A stretch of DNA of 64,000 nucleotides from Mauremys mutica (taxonomy: Eukaryota; Chordata; Testudines; Geoemydidae): the NCBI RefSeq assembly GCF_020497125.1, contig NC_059072.1, forward strand, positions 73,787,697 to 73,851,696, written 5' to 3'. Position 1 is the first letter of the stretch, and each line of letters begins with the position of its first letter. A program made the translations under genes and the position numbers. A model generated the notes under the pieces. That model made no database searches, had not been told where the DNA came from, and saw nothing but the letters and a program-made list of their open reading frames with translations. Shown one piece after another: positions 10,801 to 25,800 of this stretch.

Positions 10801-13800
10801 ATGGTCCATATAGCCCAGTACCCTGTCTTACAACAGTGGTCAAGGCCAGGTGCTTCAGAGGGAATGAACAGAACAGGGAGTCATCAAGTGATCCATCCCC
10901 TGTTGCCCATTCCCAGCTTCTGGCAAACAGGCTAGGGACACTCAGAGCATGGCATTGCATCCCTCTCATCCTGGCAAATAGCCACAGATGGACCTGGTCT
11001 CCAGGAATCTATCTAGTTCTTTTTAAAATCCTGTTATAGTTTTGGTCTTCACAGCATCCCCTGGCAAAGAGTTCCCTGGGTTGACTTTATATTGTGCGAA
11101 GAAATACTTCCTTTTGTTTTTTTAAAACCTGCTGCCTATTAATTTTATTGGGTGACTGCTAGTTCTTGTGTTATGTGAAGGATTAAATAAAATTTCCTTA
11201 TTCACTTTCTTCGCACCAGTCAAGATTTTATAGACCTCTATCATATCCGCCCTTAGTCGTCTCTTTTCTAAGCTGAAAATTCCCAGTCACTTTAATCTCT
11301 CCTCCTGTTTCATACCCCTCATCATTTTAGTTGCCCATCTCTGTACCTTTTCCAATTCCAATATATATTTTTTAGGATGGGTGACCAGATCTGCACACAG
11401 TATTCAAGGTGTGCACGTACCATGGATTTATATAGAGGCAATATGATATTTTCTGTCTTATTATCTATCCCTTTCTTAATGATTCCCAACATTGTTTGCT
11501 TTTGTGACTGTTGCTGCACATGGAGTGGATGTTTTCAGAGATCTATCCACAATGATTCCAAGATCTCTTCCTTGAGTGTTAACAGCTAATTCAGATGCCA
11601 TCATTTTGTATGTATAGTTGAGATTGTTTTCCAATGTGCATTACTTTGCATTTATCAACACTGAATTTAATTTGCCATTTTGTTGCCCAGTCACCCAGTT
11701 TTGGCCTGGTCTACACTAAGGGGGGGGGTGTCGAACTAAGGTACGCAAGTTCAGCTACGCGAATAGCGTAGCTGAACTCGAACTACCTTAGTTCGAACTA
11801 CTCACCCGTCCAGACGCCGCGGGATCGAAGTCCACGGCTCCCCCGTCGACTCCGCCACCGCCGTTCGCGGTGGTGGAGTTCCGGAGTTGACGGGAGCGCG
11901 TTCGGAGTTCGAACTATCGCGTTTAGATTAGACGCGATAGTTCGAACTCCGAGAAGTCGAACTCTACGCGTTGACCCGGCGGGTAAGTATAGACCTACCC
12001 TTTGTGAGATCCCTTTGTAGCTCTTCGCAGTCTGCCTGGGACTTAACTATCTTGAATAGTTTTGTATCATCTGCAAATTTTGCCACCTCACTGTTTACCC
12101 ATTTTTCCAGATGAATATGTTGAAGAGGACTGGTCCCAGTACTGGCCCCTCAAGGATACCACTATTTATCTCTCTCCATTCTGAAAACTGATAATTTATT
12201 CCTACCCTTTGTTTCCCATCTTTTAACCAGTTACTGATCCATGAGAGGACCTTCCCTCTTACCCCATGATGACTTACTTTTCAAAAGTCAATTTAAATTA
12301 AATACATTTTTTTTAAATTATATATTTTTTTTAGAAATCTAGATCTGTTATGTGTTTTGGTGTAACTTGCATTTTCCTTATGTTAAATTTGCATTATCCT
12401 AACAAAACATTTACTTTATTCACTTTCTTCACACCAGTCAAGATTTTATAGATCTCTAGCATATCCTCCCTTAGTCGTCTCTTTTCTAAGCTGAAAATTC
12501 CCAGTCATTTTAATTTCTTCTCCTGTTTCATACCACTAATCATTTTAGTTGCCCATCTCTGTACCTTTTGCATTTCCAGTATGTCTTTTTGGGATGGGGT
12601 AACCAGAGCTGCACACAGTATTCAAGGTTTACATGTGCCATGGATTTATATAGAGGCAATATGATATTTTCTGTCTTCTTATCTATCCCTTTCTTAAAAA
12701 AGCAAAGATTTCAGAGTGGCAGCCGTGTTAGTCTGTATTGCAAAAAGAACATAAGTTTTCATGGGCTACATCCGATGAAGTTGTAGTGGACTGTAGCCCA
12801 CGAAAGCTTATGCTCAAATAAATTTGTTAGTCTCTAAGGTGCCACAAGTGCTCCTGTTCTTTTTAAAAAAGCAAACAGAATGTTGGGAATCACTGACTGC
12901 TGCTGCACACTGAGTGGATGTTTTCAGAGAACTATCCACAATGACTGCAAGATCTTTCTTGAGTCTTAACAGCTAATTCAGACTCCTTCATTTTGTAAGC
13001 ATAGTTGAGATTGTTTTCCAATGTACATTACTTTGCATTTATCAACATTAAATTTCATCTGCCATTTTTGTTGCCCAGTCACCCAGTTTTATGAGATCCC
13101 TCTGTAATTCTTGGCAGTCTGCCTGGGACTTAACTATCTTAAATAGTTTTGTATCATCTGCAAATTTTGCCACCTCACTGTTTACCCATTTTTCCAGATC
13201 ATTTATGAATATGTTGAACACCGCTGGTCCCAGTACCGACCCCTCAGGGATACCACTATTTATCTCTCTCCATTCTGAAAACTGATAATTTATTCCTACC
13301 CTTTGTTTCCCATCTTTTAACCAGTTACTGATCCATGAGAGGACCTTCCCTCTTACCCCATGATGGCTTACTTTTCAAGTCAATTTAAATACTTTTTTTT
13401 TAAATGTACATTTTTTTTAGAAATCTAGACCTGTTATGTGTTTTGGTGTAACTTGCATTATTCTTATGTTAAATTTGCATTATCCTAACAAAACATTTAC
13501 TTTATTCATATCTCTTTTATATATCTCATTGGTTCTGACACCCCCCCTGTAAATCCCAACACCCCCCCTAATTTCAATTCCTGGGGAAACCAGACCCAAA
13601 ATCAGCAAGGCCCTGTTTTCCTAAATGAGTGTAACCAAAGTCCTGTAAGAACAAATGTATCATTATAATAATAGGAGTAAAATATTTGCATCTTAAAATA
13701 ATTCAGTTTCCATCGTAAGAACAGCTCTGCACAGGTAGGGTGGGTGAGAAGATCAGCAGAGGTAAGCTAGTTCCCCACTTCATGTACACTTCTGTTCCTG

Positions 13801-16800
13801 ATTCTAGGTGTGCAGAGGCTGGGCTGCTTACTAAGGATAAAGTAAACTCTGTACTATGTTCTGAGCGTGGGAGCCAGGCAATCTGAGAGGTTTGGCTCTC
13901 AGGTCCCAAGGATCATATTTAAACAAAACCAGCAAAACTTAAAAGGAACTGGATCTCTCTTCTCAGCACTGACCTAGGCAGAGGGATATTAACCCTATTA
14001 CTCCACATTGCTGGTTCGGAGACAGCAGTAAACCTTACCCTCATTATTACAGCCGGCAGAATAATATTCTTTGATGTGATTAATTTCATAGTATATTTCA
14101 AATACATTTTTTTTCATTTTTTGCCCAGCTTTACACATTTCTGTTGAGGACAATTTTCCTGATTTAAGTAGTGCTGCCTTCCTTCTTTCCCTCTCAACAC
14201 TTGCTGTTTCGGAGTGGAATTTTGGCTCCAGGAAACTCTCCCAATCTCCCATCTAAGCTTCATGAAGGAGCTCTCTGCTCATCCTCATAATGTGCAGTGC
14301 CTTTAAAAATTATTCCCTGGATGAGTACCAAGGTACTCAAACAGAGGGGATTACTCTTCCCTTACAAAACTTCCCCTATTTCAATCAGGTGACCATCAAT
14401 GATTTCACTCTCCTGAGGCTGAGCAGAAAGATAAAGACCAAATATTGCATGAATGTGACCAAAACCTAGGACCATTCGCTGCCATGCTTTGTGCTGCAGT
14501 GATTCCAGACCACTTGCTACTGGCTTGGCGTGGTAAAGTGTCCTACCATGGAGGACAAAATAAGGCAGCCCTCCCCAGAAACCTTCTGCAAAGGCTTTCA
14601 GAGTACCTCCAGGACAGCTTCATGGAGATGCCCCTGGAGGATTCCTGCTCCATCCCCAGACATGTTAACAGACTTTTCCAGTAGCTGTACTGGCCGCGAA
14701 TGCATCCCAATTGTTCAGGGCAAATCAAACATTAAACACAATTGCTTTTAACCCCTGTAATGTCATTACAAATGTGCACTCACCGGAGGGGCCTTCTCCG
14801 CCTTCAGGGTCTGGGAACAATACACCCTGAGAGGGTATTGGTTCCGGGGTGATGAAAAGGTCCTGGCTGTCAGGGAGAACAGATTCTCCGCTTGCCTGCT
14901 GCGCGTTCTCCTCCTCCTCCTCCTCTTCCTCATCCACAAAATCCTCATCCGTGTTGCGTGAGGCTGCCGCCTTGCAGGTGTCCACGGAGAGCGTTGGGGT
15001 ACTGGGTCCCCCCTAGAATGCTATGGAGCTGATCATAGAAGTGGCATGTCTGGGGCTCTGACCTGGAGCAACCGTTTGCCTCCTTTGTCTTTTGGTAGGC
15101 TTGCCTGAGCTCTTTCATTTTCATGTGGCACTGCTGTGTGTCCCTGGTGTAGCCTCTGTCCACCATGCCCGGTGTGATTTTTAGCATATATATCAGCATT
15201 TCTTCTGCTGGATCAGAGTTCTGCCTGCACAGATTCTTCTCCCCATACAACAGTCAGATCCAGTGTATCCCATTTGCTCTATACTGCAGCTCATTTGCAA
15301 TTCTGGGACTGCGTGGTCACCTGTTCCGCTGAGCTTGCCACACTGATCAAACAGGAAATGAACTTCAAAAGTTCCCAGTGCTTTTCCTGTGTACCTGGCT
15401 AGTGCATCAGAGTTGAAAGTGCTGTTCAGAGCGGTCACATTGGAGCACTCTGGGATAGCTCCCAGAGGCCAATACCATCGAATTGCACAGCACTGCATGT
15501 ACAGTACCCCAAATTCAACCCAGGAAGGTCAATGTTAGCGCTACTCCCCTCGTCGGGAAGGAGTACAGCAGTCAATTTAAAGAGCCCTTTAGGTCAGTGG
15601 AACGGGGTTGGTTGTGTAGACACCTTCATTATAAAATCAACCAAACATGGCTAAATTCGACCTACTCTCGTCGTGTAGACCAGGCCTTAGGGAGCACTCT
15701 GTGAGTGCATTCCCTGCCTGAATTCCTATGATGATGATTGCCATACTGGAATCACAGACTGCATTCCTGACAATGGAGTGGGTTTGGGCCACAGCTGATA
15801 TTACTTAGCGACATCTGAGATGAAGGGAAGGCAGAACCTATGAATATTATGGAGCTTCTAAGGACTTAGCAGTTGGGCAGGCAGTTTTGGTCTGCGTAGA
15901 ATCCAATGGTAAATGGCAGTATGTAAACAGAACAAGTAACTATAGACAGAGTTTAATCATTTCCTCAAATTTGCTTTTCTTCTACTGCATGTTCTGTTGA
16001 AATACATTTTGTGTACTTTTGTATTGCAGGTTTCAAAGAGTCTAGATTGTGACCAAGTGAAAAAATCCACTAGAGCAGTTTCGGTGGCGTGGTCTGAGTT
16101 CCCGAAAGGAGAAAATCCAGATTTTTATGTTGTAACATATAAGCTTACAGATGACTTCCATGAAAAAGTAAACTATGTATTTCATAATTCTGAGCTGTAA
16201 ATAGTTGTCTGTTTATTTAAATGTTATGTGCCAGTAGAAAATGGCCTTTGTTTTTTAATAAAAGAGATTAATGTGACATAGTTTAATTGATTAAGTGAAA
16301 ATTTAGAAAAATTAATCCCCAATTCTGCAATTGACCTCATGTGTCCACATGGAGCTCCATTGAAGCCAATGGGACTCAAGCATGTACTTTAAGTGCTTTG
16401 CTGAATAGGAATAGACTTAAGCATTTGCTTAAAATTAAGCAAGTGCATAAGTGCTTTGCTGAGTCAAGGGCTCTGTGAGGCTAATGCTGCCATTTGACGC
16501 TAAGCTCTCCTAAAAAGGTACAGTTGCTATACTTCCTGGTGCTCAGTCTAGGAGGCATTATTTCGTACATGCCTTCTGGAGCTCCCATCTGGGCAGAACA
16601 CAAGTCATCCTTTCCTCCCTGCCTTCCCCCCAATACAAGGTTGGGCTTTTAAGACTCAAAACAACCATAAATATTTTTGTTATAAATATTTGTTAAATAT
16701 TTAATAGTTGAATTGAAAGGAAATAGTTTGACGTGCTGCTATATTTGATTAATATCCTTTTTTAAAATGCAGGTACACCATTTACACTAGAGATGATTTT

Positions 16801-19800
16801 TATTAATTCTCTTTTGTATTACGTTCATTACTCATTACATCAAGACATTCTTTTAAATTTCAGATTGTAGAAAACATTTCTTCAGTTGTGCTAAAACCTC
16901 TGAATTCCATAATTCTGCTAGAAGAAGGAAAGAAATATGATGTCACAATAGAGTCAATAAAGAATGGGGCAATTTTAAGTGTAAAGTCATTTAAGACACG
17001 TAAGTAATAGAACATAAAATACCTTTTGGCATTTTTATCATCAATTTGTTATTGAAGATAAAATAAAAAGATAGGGAATGAGTTCCTGGACTCATTACAG
17101 TCAATGGAAGTTTTTCAATGAACTTCAGTGGGGTCAGGATTTCACCCCTGATTTAAAGGAAGACCATCTTCACAATAACTTGTTGGGTATTGTAATGATC
17201 AAGTTAACCAACAGGGTGCAAAAACAATGCTCTTGTGATTTTTATTATTTTATTTTATTTTATTTTTTTTTACTTGTGGCTGAGATGTACTTCCCTGGGA
17301 GAAATGAATTATAAAGTGGGCCAACAGCAAAGTTATTTGATAGTCTTGCCATTTTAGACCAGTTTAAGGGTGTAATATATTAACAGTAAAAATTGAAATT
17401 AAATATTGTACTTGGGCTTGTTTGTTTGTTTTTATGTTGACAACCCTTCATCTAGAATGGAGGAGAGGAGAAGGTGATTGTGGGCTAGTGGTTAGAATGA
17501 AGAATTAGGGACCAGACTTATTGGGCAAGATTTTTAGCACAGGAGTATGTGTGTTAGGGATAGGGAGGCAGGGGAATTCAGCAGGGAACTGCTTGTGGTA
17601 TTATGCCAGATAATAGCATCGGGGGAATTCTCAGAGGCCAGCTACAGATTCCAGTCTGTATGCTGCCTGAGTGGTGCAAGGTGCCAGATTTGGGAAGCAA
17701 ATCTGACCCTTAGGTAGATCTACACTGCAAACAAACAAACAACCCCCAAAACACACAAACAAACAAAACCCCAGAGGCAACAAGTCTAGAGCCTGGGTCA
17801 ACTCAGGCTCACACCATGGAGCTAAAAATAGCAGTGTAGATGATCCTGTTTGGGCTGGAGCCTGGGCTTTGTGATCCTTCGCCCTAACCGAGTCTCAGAG
17901 CCCTCAGTTGATCCAGACTGTGCCTGGCTGCTGCTGGGTTTTTTCTTCAGTGCAGGTGCGTGCATAGGCTATATTTCCTTTGAGACCTTGTTCAAGTCAG
18001 TTCATCTTTCTGTACCTCAGTTTATCATTTGTAAAATGGATACAATAATACTTAACTATTTCATAGGGATTTTGTGAATCTTGATTACTTCATATTTATA
18101 AAGCTCTTGGAGACCTTGGGAGGAAAGTAGGTTTTCTAGGGGTGTAATTCACCCTAGTGCAGAGGGCCTGTATGAAGTATTATGGCAATAGTTAACTTCA
18201 TTTAAACCACAAAATGGGTAGTAAGTGGTGACTCTGCCTGGGTTGAATTTCACCCTAATTGCAAAGAATTATTAAGATATCATGAATTATCTGAACAGAT
18301 CATTGATTTTTTCAGTATAAATGAAAATTTTTTTTTGAGTCAACCTGTAAAGGATATTTTTTATTTTTCTTGCTGAAATTAAAAACGAGGGGAAAAATCA
18401 TTTCAGGTTGAATTAAATGGTTTGTTAAACCCAAAAGAAAATTTTTGGTGTAAATTTTTTGTTTGTTTAGATTTTGGTTGTATTTTGCTCTTTTTAAAAA
18501 TAAAGCAAGCTAAATTTTGAAGCAAAACGTCATTTCAAAATCAAAAGTCAAAACATTTCAGTTCAAAATTGTCAAAACAACATTTTGACTTTAAAAAAAA
18601 ATTTTTTTTCCCTTGGCTGAAACATTTGGCCTGAATTTACAAATAGTTTTGGTCAGCCTGAAGCTGCATGGTGGATCAACTATTTGTCCAAAAAAATTTA
18701 CTCAGCTCTAATCATGAGGCCCTCAACCCTATGGAACGTTTGTCTGATTTTCTTTGTGACTGTCTCCCTAGTGAACCCGAAAAGAAACCATGGTCTAAGC
18801 AGTAGTATCATTGTTCGATTAACTAGCACTCATGGCTTTAATTTCAGTTTCATAATAGGTCATGGTCACCATCCATATTTGTCATTTGGGGCTTCAGCAG
18901 CAGCAGTAGTAGCAAGAATAGATTGCAACCTCTTGAGTTTAAGAGGGAGATTTTGAAAAGGTCCTAAAGAATTTAGGAGCACAACTCCCATTGATTTTTA
19001 AAATCATAAAAATCAATGGGAGTTGTGCTCCTAAATCCCTTAGGTGCTTTGAAAAGTCTCTCTCTAAAGCCTTACCTCTAAGACATTCCAACATCTTGCC
19101 AACCTGGAAATGAAAGACCAGAATCAGGATTTAAATTTAGATCTGTGGCCTAAACCTGTGAAGTCCTGAGTCCCTGTAGTGGCATCCATTGACAATAGTG
19201 GGAGCAGAGGGCACTCAGCAGCATACAGGAGGCTCAGCATTTCTCAGGATTGTGCTGCTACTATGTTTGTGCACTTGGCCAACATACGTTATTAATGAAC
19301 ATTGAACCAAGCTGCATTACAGAATTTACACCTTTACACTTACACTTTTATTTATAAGCTTTCTAAGTTTATTAGCATTTCTTTCTACTGAATACAGTGA
19401 TTATTTAACTTTTATATTTACATACTATTAAAATCAACCAGAGCAAGGATGCATGGAATTGCACACTGAAATAGTTTCTAAGTTGCAGCTAAACAAGAAA
19501 TAAATTTTTGTTTTAATTGTAGTGTCCCTCATCTCTTCCTGAAATACACTTGCTTCTTATACAGTACATAAAAATTAACATATATATATATATATATATA
19601 GTCCTTATACCTTTACAATAATTGATTAATATAATCTAAATGTCTTTGCTCTGTTAGGTGGAATTTCAGGCAACAACATCAAAACACTTGTGACAAGTAC
19701 TACGATATCTTTTAACTGGAGTATATTAGCCAGTGAATTTTCAGTTTCAGTTTCACTAAATAACGCTTTGCGGATTATACAACAAAATGATGTCTTCTCT

Positions 19801-22800
19801 GAGTGGGATCATTTGATACCTGCAACTTTGTATACTTTTACGTTTGAATTTAAACAGCTGCACCTTGAATTTATAAATGTGTTTCAAGCAATGGATATTC
19901 AAGTTGAAACAGGTATTTACTCTAGTTTATCATGATCACAAAGATTAGAAAAATGACACTGATTACTTTACTTTAAGAGAAATTTAAAAAAATATATAAG
20001 TACTTAGCAGTGCTGTGAAGTCCTGAGTCCCTGTAGTTGCATCCATTGACAATAGTGGGAGCAGAAGGCACTCAGCATTTCGCAGGATTTTAAATGAATT
20101 TTAGCCATTCTTAAATCCCTTTTGTTTTTGCTTTCCAAAAAACTAGGAGAAATAGAGTTTTAATAGCACAGATGTTTGTAGAAAGCATATTTCAAAGTCA
20201 CACTGATGAGTATTTATGGAAACAACATTTTAAATTTGCACGTGCAAGTATTTGCTCATCCAGTCAAAGAATAGAAACAATACCTTGTGACTGATTTGAC
20301 CAATTTCAACAAAGCAACCTAGTTTGAATTTCAGATATTGAGATGTTAGATTTGAAGGAACCTGTGATCAATCCATCGAGTTAAAAAACTTGTTGAAAAA
20401 AGTTAATTGAATAAATTCAAGGAAATTGTGATCTGTTTATGGATATTCCTAAAGAAGAAAATGAGGCTATGTTCACATACTAAATTATTTGTTGTGAATT
20501 ATTCACTCAGCTGTACTGTCTAGCAGGTGTCTGCAATAATATTATGATACGCTAATATCCTGGAGGGGCACTAGTCTCGTCATAGCATATGCATGCTGAA
20601 GAACCTAATAACCTTACAATCTAAAGTACTGATCTTGTAAGGTGATCTGCACAGGTGAATCTCCTGTGTCCATATGATCCCATTGACTTCAGTGGGGCTT
20701 TGCATGGATATTGAGGGTCCATCCATATGGATCAGTTTGCAGTGCTTGAACCAAAGACTTAAATATCTACAACAAATTCAACACAATCGCAGTTTTTGAA
20801 ACATGGGTAGATTTTGTTGTTGGGTCATGCAAGACCTATGTTAAGTGCAGGAATAGTAACGCTTTTAAGGAATTGCCATTATTTGAAAATTAGATTTGGT
20901 TCTCTGTCATTGAAACTGCAGGAGAGAAAAACATGGTGACCAAGAATATTTCTTTTGTCAGCCTCCAACCTAGCCAGGGGTACTTTCTGAAAGTTGAATA
21001 AAACCACCATAATTTGATGAAATGACAATTCCTCCTGCATATCTCACAACGCCCCCCACAGTCTATGAATATGCGAAGGTACATTTTTCTAGATGGCCAT
21101 AAAGGAAGATCAGAAAGTGACTTGCAGAAGAAGTCATAGGAAGCTTGTGGCAGACCTGGAAACACATCCTTAATCTGTGATTAGAGCACAGTGCCTCTCA
21201 TGCAAATTGACTTAAATCTATTGAAATATTGAACTACCCATGCTTACCCAATTTTGCCAAGTGCTTTGAGGCACTTTGGCCTAATAGGTCAACTATTTGC
21301 TGTGGAATTATGCAATATGGTTTCTGACATGTCGTTTGCTAAAAACTTGTAGCACTTTATGCCAGCATTCGGAGAGGATGTAGGCTGCATTGCACATGCA
21401 TGCATGGCTAACCTAGCTAAGTAGTGGACATGAGTATTTTGTCAGGCATGCTTTGAATGAAACAGGACTCTATAGGAGCTACTATTTGATTATCTAGCAC
21501 CATTCCTTTTATTTAATAATCTGGTGTTAACTATCTAAAATCTTAAAAAACGTTTATTTAGCAGCACAAAAGAAAAAATGAAATATGTTTAAATAAACAT
21601 AAGTCCAAAAGTAATACACTGTATAGAATAAATACATGCTAGCATTTTTTTTAAACTTTTAAATATGTAACTTTAGAAACCAATGAATATCTTTCCTGGA
21701 GAAGTCTAATAACACAAGCCCTTTTTCTTATTTTAACTGAACTAATTCAATTTTAATTTCAATCACGTTACTGAATAACTGATAAAAAGTTGTAATATTC
21801 CTATTAGTTGTAGAAAATTTAAGGAATAAGGATAGTACATATTGTCAGTGTTGATACCTCACCTCCCCCAATTTATTATGAGTCTTATAATATTTGGTGG
21901 TTTTTCTTAAAGCCCCAGTTGCTGGAATCCTGAGATTGCAAGAAAATCTCAGCTTTCACATTAAAAAATGTTTCTAATCATCATGGTTATGGACAAAAGC
22001 TAGAAAACATGATGTGAATGCACTCTAAAGTCTCAGAACCAGGAGGCAAATAAAAAAGAAGGCAAAACTTTTTTTTTTTTTTTAATGTATGGCAGTCTTA
22101 TGCTATGGGGTGGCTAATTCATGATTCTTGAATGACTGAGGTTGGCAATATTGTTAATTTTAATTAAATGTCATCATACTCTATAGACTTGTTTAAGAGT
22201 TATTAAATGGAACATCATCATTACTGGTAGAGAACTTTTTGGAAATAATGTATTTGTTCACCCGTAGGTCTGTGTTCACAAGGATGGCTGGCATTCAAAG
22301 GCAGCTGCTATAAAATGAGCAAATCAAGCAAGCCATGGAGTACGGCACAACAAATCTGTGAATTGTCTTCAATAGGGGCACACCTTGTTGACATACAGAA
22401 TGAAGAGGAACATATATTTATATCTTCTTACCTCCAGACAGTCAATCAAATAATCATGTTATGGACAGGTCTTAATGACATGAAGGTATGTATGTTTGAT
22501 CTTTTGTTATTTCCCTATTAAAATAGATTTTTCTTTATCAGGAGAACTTTAATATGTATAATCAAATTTCTATAGATTTAAAACTTACTATAGTAGGTTG
22601 ATTTTTAAATAAAAACACTCATTCACATTGGTTATTACTTTGAGTGGTGATTAGTAGGATATTGCCTATTCTGCAAATAAATTACAAGTATTTACAAGTA
22701 AATTAATTATTCATCATTTTAAAAGATGCTACAAATGATTTTATTAAAAATAATCATCTAGGGCAGTGCATGAAACTTAGAAAAACAAAGAATTGCTTAT

Positions 22801-25800
22801 GTGTAATCTTTTGGAACTGGTTTATTTCTCTGTATACAGACAAGACCCTGTTTTACCCCTCTAGGTGTGCTATTTCTTGCCAGAGCTGAGACCTAACCCT
22901 GTACTCCTTATAGATGCCTAAGCCCCTTTGGAATCAAAAAGAGATTTGCCTATGTGCATGTAGGATCAGGTCTATAATGTCATGGGAAGATCTCCCCAGA
23001 TTCGTGCCCAGGATATAGGGAGTTACTCAGGAAGACATTGTACCCCAAGAACCCATCCTAGATTTTACAGTAAGCCCAGAATGTGCAGGACAGGACTTCG
23101 GGAGTTGAGTCAGTGATCTATAGATATGTTCAGTAAAGTTAATAATGCTGTCTAGTTATATTAAATGACAGGGCTAGATTCTCATTAACACTAAGGTCCT
23201 TTATAACTCTCTCTGTTTCTTTTTACTCCCACTTTAAGTCCCCTTTACACTGCCAGCATAGGGTAATGAGACCATAGTGTAAATTAAAATCTTGCCCACA
23301 GTGCTTTGCTTCAGAAGCAACCAGAACTTTAAGGCCCTCGAAGTCCAAAAAAGAAAACAGGAATATTTAACGATGTGCATTTGTGTGGAGGTAAACTGGT
23401 GTTTTAGGCCTTATTCAGGAAGCTACTTAAACATGTACCTAAATTTAGGCACACGAGTAGTCTTGTTGAACTCACATGCTTGAAGTTAAGCACATGCCTG
23501 AGTGTCTGGCTGGACTGGGGCCTTACTCTTTAACCGTTTAGACCTCATTTGGACACCCACTCTCTGATCTTGCACTCCTTAGTTAGGAAATACCCCATTA
23601 GATTTGCCTCTGTGACCAATAGCAGTTATGTCCAAATAAGAAGTGCAGGATTGGATTGAAATACTAAAGCCATGACCCCAACGATCTGTTGTCTCATTAG
23701 AATAAGAAAAACAAAATCAGTGCAGTTTTAGTTTCCCTGTTCCCCTGACATTTATATTTATGGGATTTAATTGAATTTCAAATCTAGAGTTGAATTTCAA
23801 CTTTGTGTGTGTGTGTGAAATTCAGCCAGCAAGGAGCTAGTGTGGTGAAGACTGGCAGTATTTTAGGATGGATAGGTTAGCCTGATGCACAATGGATATT
23901 CTTATTTTTTTTTCATTCGTAGAAAACAAAAATGACAGCTGAACCTTTCAGCACTATTCCAGTAGATTCATTGTAATATATAGTAGATCCACTCTCAAAA
24001 TTCCCATTGATGTCCTGTGAGAAGAATGATTGCAGCACTGAAGTGACATTATTGGAACTTAAACTGAATTATTGGTTTGCCATTGGAACAATTAGCTTTA
24101 TTTATATTAAAACAGTTTAATTGTGAGGCAGGGAGAAAAACTATTAATTTTTTAGCCCAGCGTTTGGAAAGAAATGAAACTTATCCAGGCAATTCCACCT
24201 GGTCAAAACAAGATTTGATTCGTTGTCTTGAGGGCCTATAACCCGATACATCACCATGGATAGAGAGAATGGGAGGTAAGTACATTTGGTAATGTTGCCT
24301 TTGTGATATCATTCCCCTACTTCCACTGACCCTTGTTACTAGATTTGCCCGTAACTCTAGGGTACACTCATTTATTAGGGTTACTCTTCTGGGGGAGGGG
24401 TTCTGTACTTCTATCAATGTACTGCTTGGATCACTAGTGTTCTCATATGGAGCTCTACTTCTCCCTTCTGCAACCCCTCCCAGTGGAGCTATCCTGCAGG
24501 ACATAGGTTCCCCAAAGCTGGGCTCTTCCAGCCCCAGAATCAGATGAACACACACATTAACAGAGCGCGTCTGAGAGGACCAGGTTAATCAGAACTCCCA
24601 AGCTGACCCTGATATGTCCCTGGACTCAGTAGGCTGGGTCGAGCAGCACTTCTCAGCTGTCACCCTCATATGCTAGGGATACCGCACCGGAATAGAGTAC
24701 GCCTGAGCAGGCTGGGCTGAGCAGCACTTTCAATCTGCCACCCTCATATGCATGTCCCCTATACCCACTTCTACATTACAATTGTTCTGGTAGTAACCCA
24801 CTTGATGAGCAAACCCCACAGGATATTTGGGCGCCGCAGGGATCTTTAGCTTAGGTATGAGGAGCATTGCTGCAGAGCAAATGAGGAAGCCAAAAAAACA
24901 CCCATGATGGGGAGAGAGAAGCAACCAGCTTAACCATGAAAGTTATTTATTGCCAGGTAATAACCATAGGGTAGCCAAACAAACAGAACAGTTATAATAT
25001 TAAATCTAACTTGAATTTGATTATAAAAGTCAGGTTTAGAAAACTATAACTGATCACACAAGTCAGAGTCAGAAGGCTATACCTAGAGAGAGAGAGAGCG
25101 AGAGCGAGAGCTGGGTTCTCACCACTCGGTGAAGCTTGAATCAGTCGGGGGTCCCTGGTAGTGGTGGTAGCTGGGAGTGCTGGAGACAGGCAGAGCCTCC
25201 AACCCCCAGCATGATTAGTCAGGAGAAGATGAAGTCCCAATGGAACTGATACAGATTTTGGATCAGGGCATCAGAGCACTTGCTTGAGCGTGGGTAGGGG
25301 TTTTTGTAAGGAAAGAACAATGGTTCAAGGGAGAACACTCGATTTGTTTGTGGGTAAACTGATGGCTCAAGGGATTATACCAAAGTTGTTTTGTTCAGGC
25401 TAGACAATAGGAACGGATTATTCCTGGGTATGGGCGGTGTTCCTTCAAGGGAGCTCACGATGCAATTAGGCGGCTTCAGTATTTTGGATGCCAATAAAGG
25501 ATTTATTACTAGAATTGGTCTGATAACTATTGAGCTGGGTGTGTGCAGGTGTGGGTTCATTAACATCTTGAACAGAGATTCCCCATCATGCACTGCTTCC
25601 CTGCTTTTCTCGTTCCAGGGTTCAGTGCAATTCTTGTCTTGGAATCTCTGTTCTCCATTCTGTATGCTAATAGGGATACCTCCCTGTCCCATCTCGGATG
25701 CAAATGAGGTTAGGGGAGTTTCCTTAATCCTGTCACCTTTGTCCAGAGGGGTTTAGATATGTCTCTCCCTGCCTTTTCATTACTTTTTGTAAGTCTTTCT

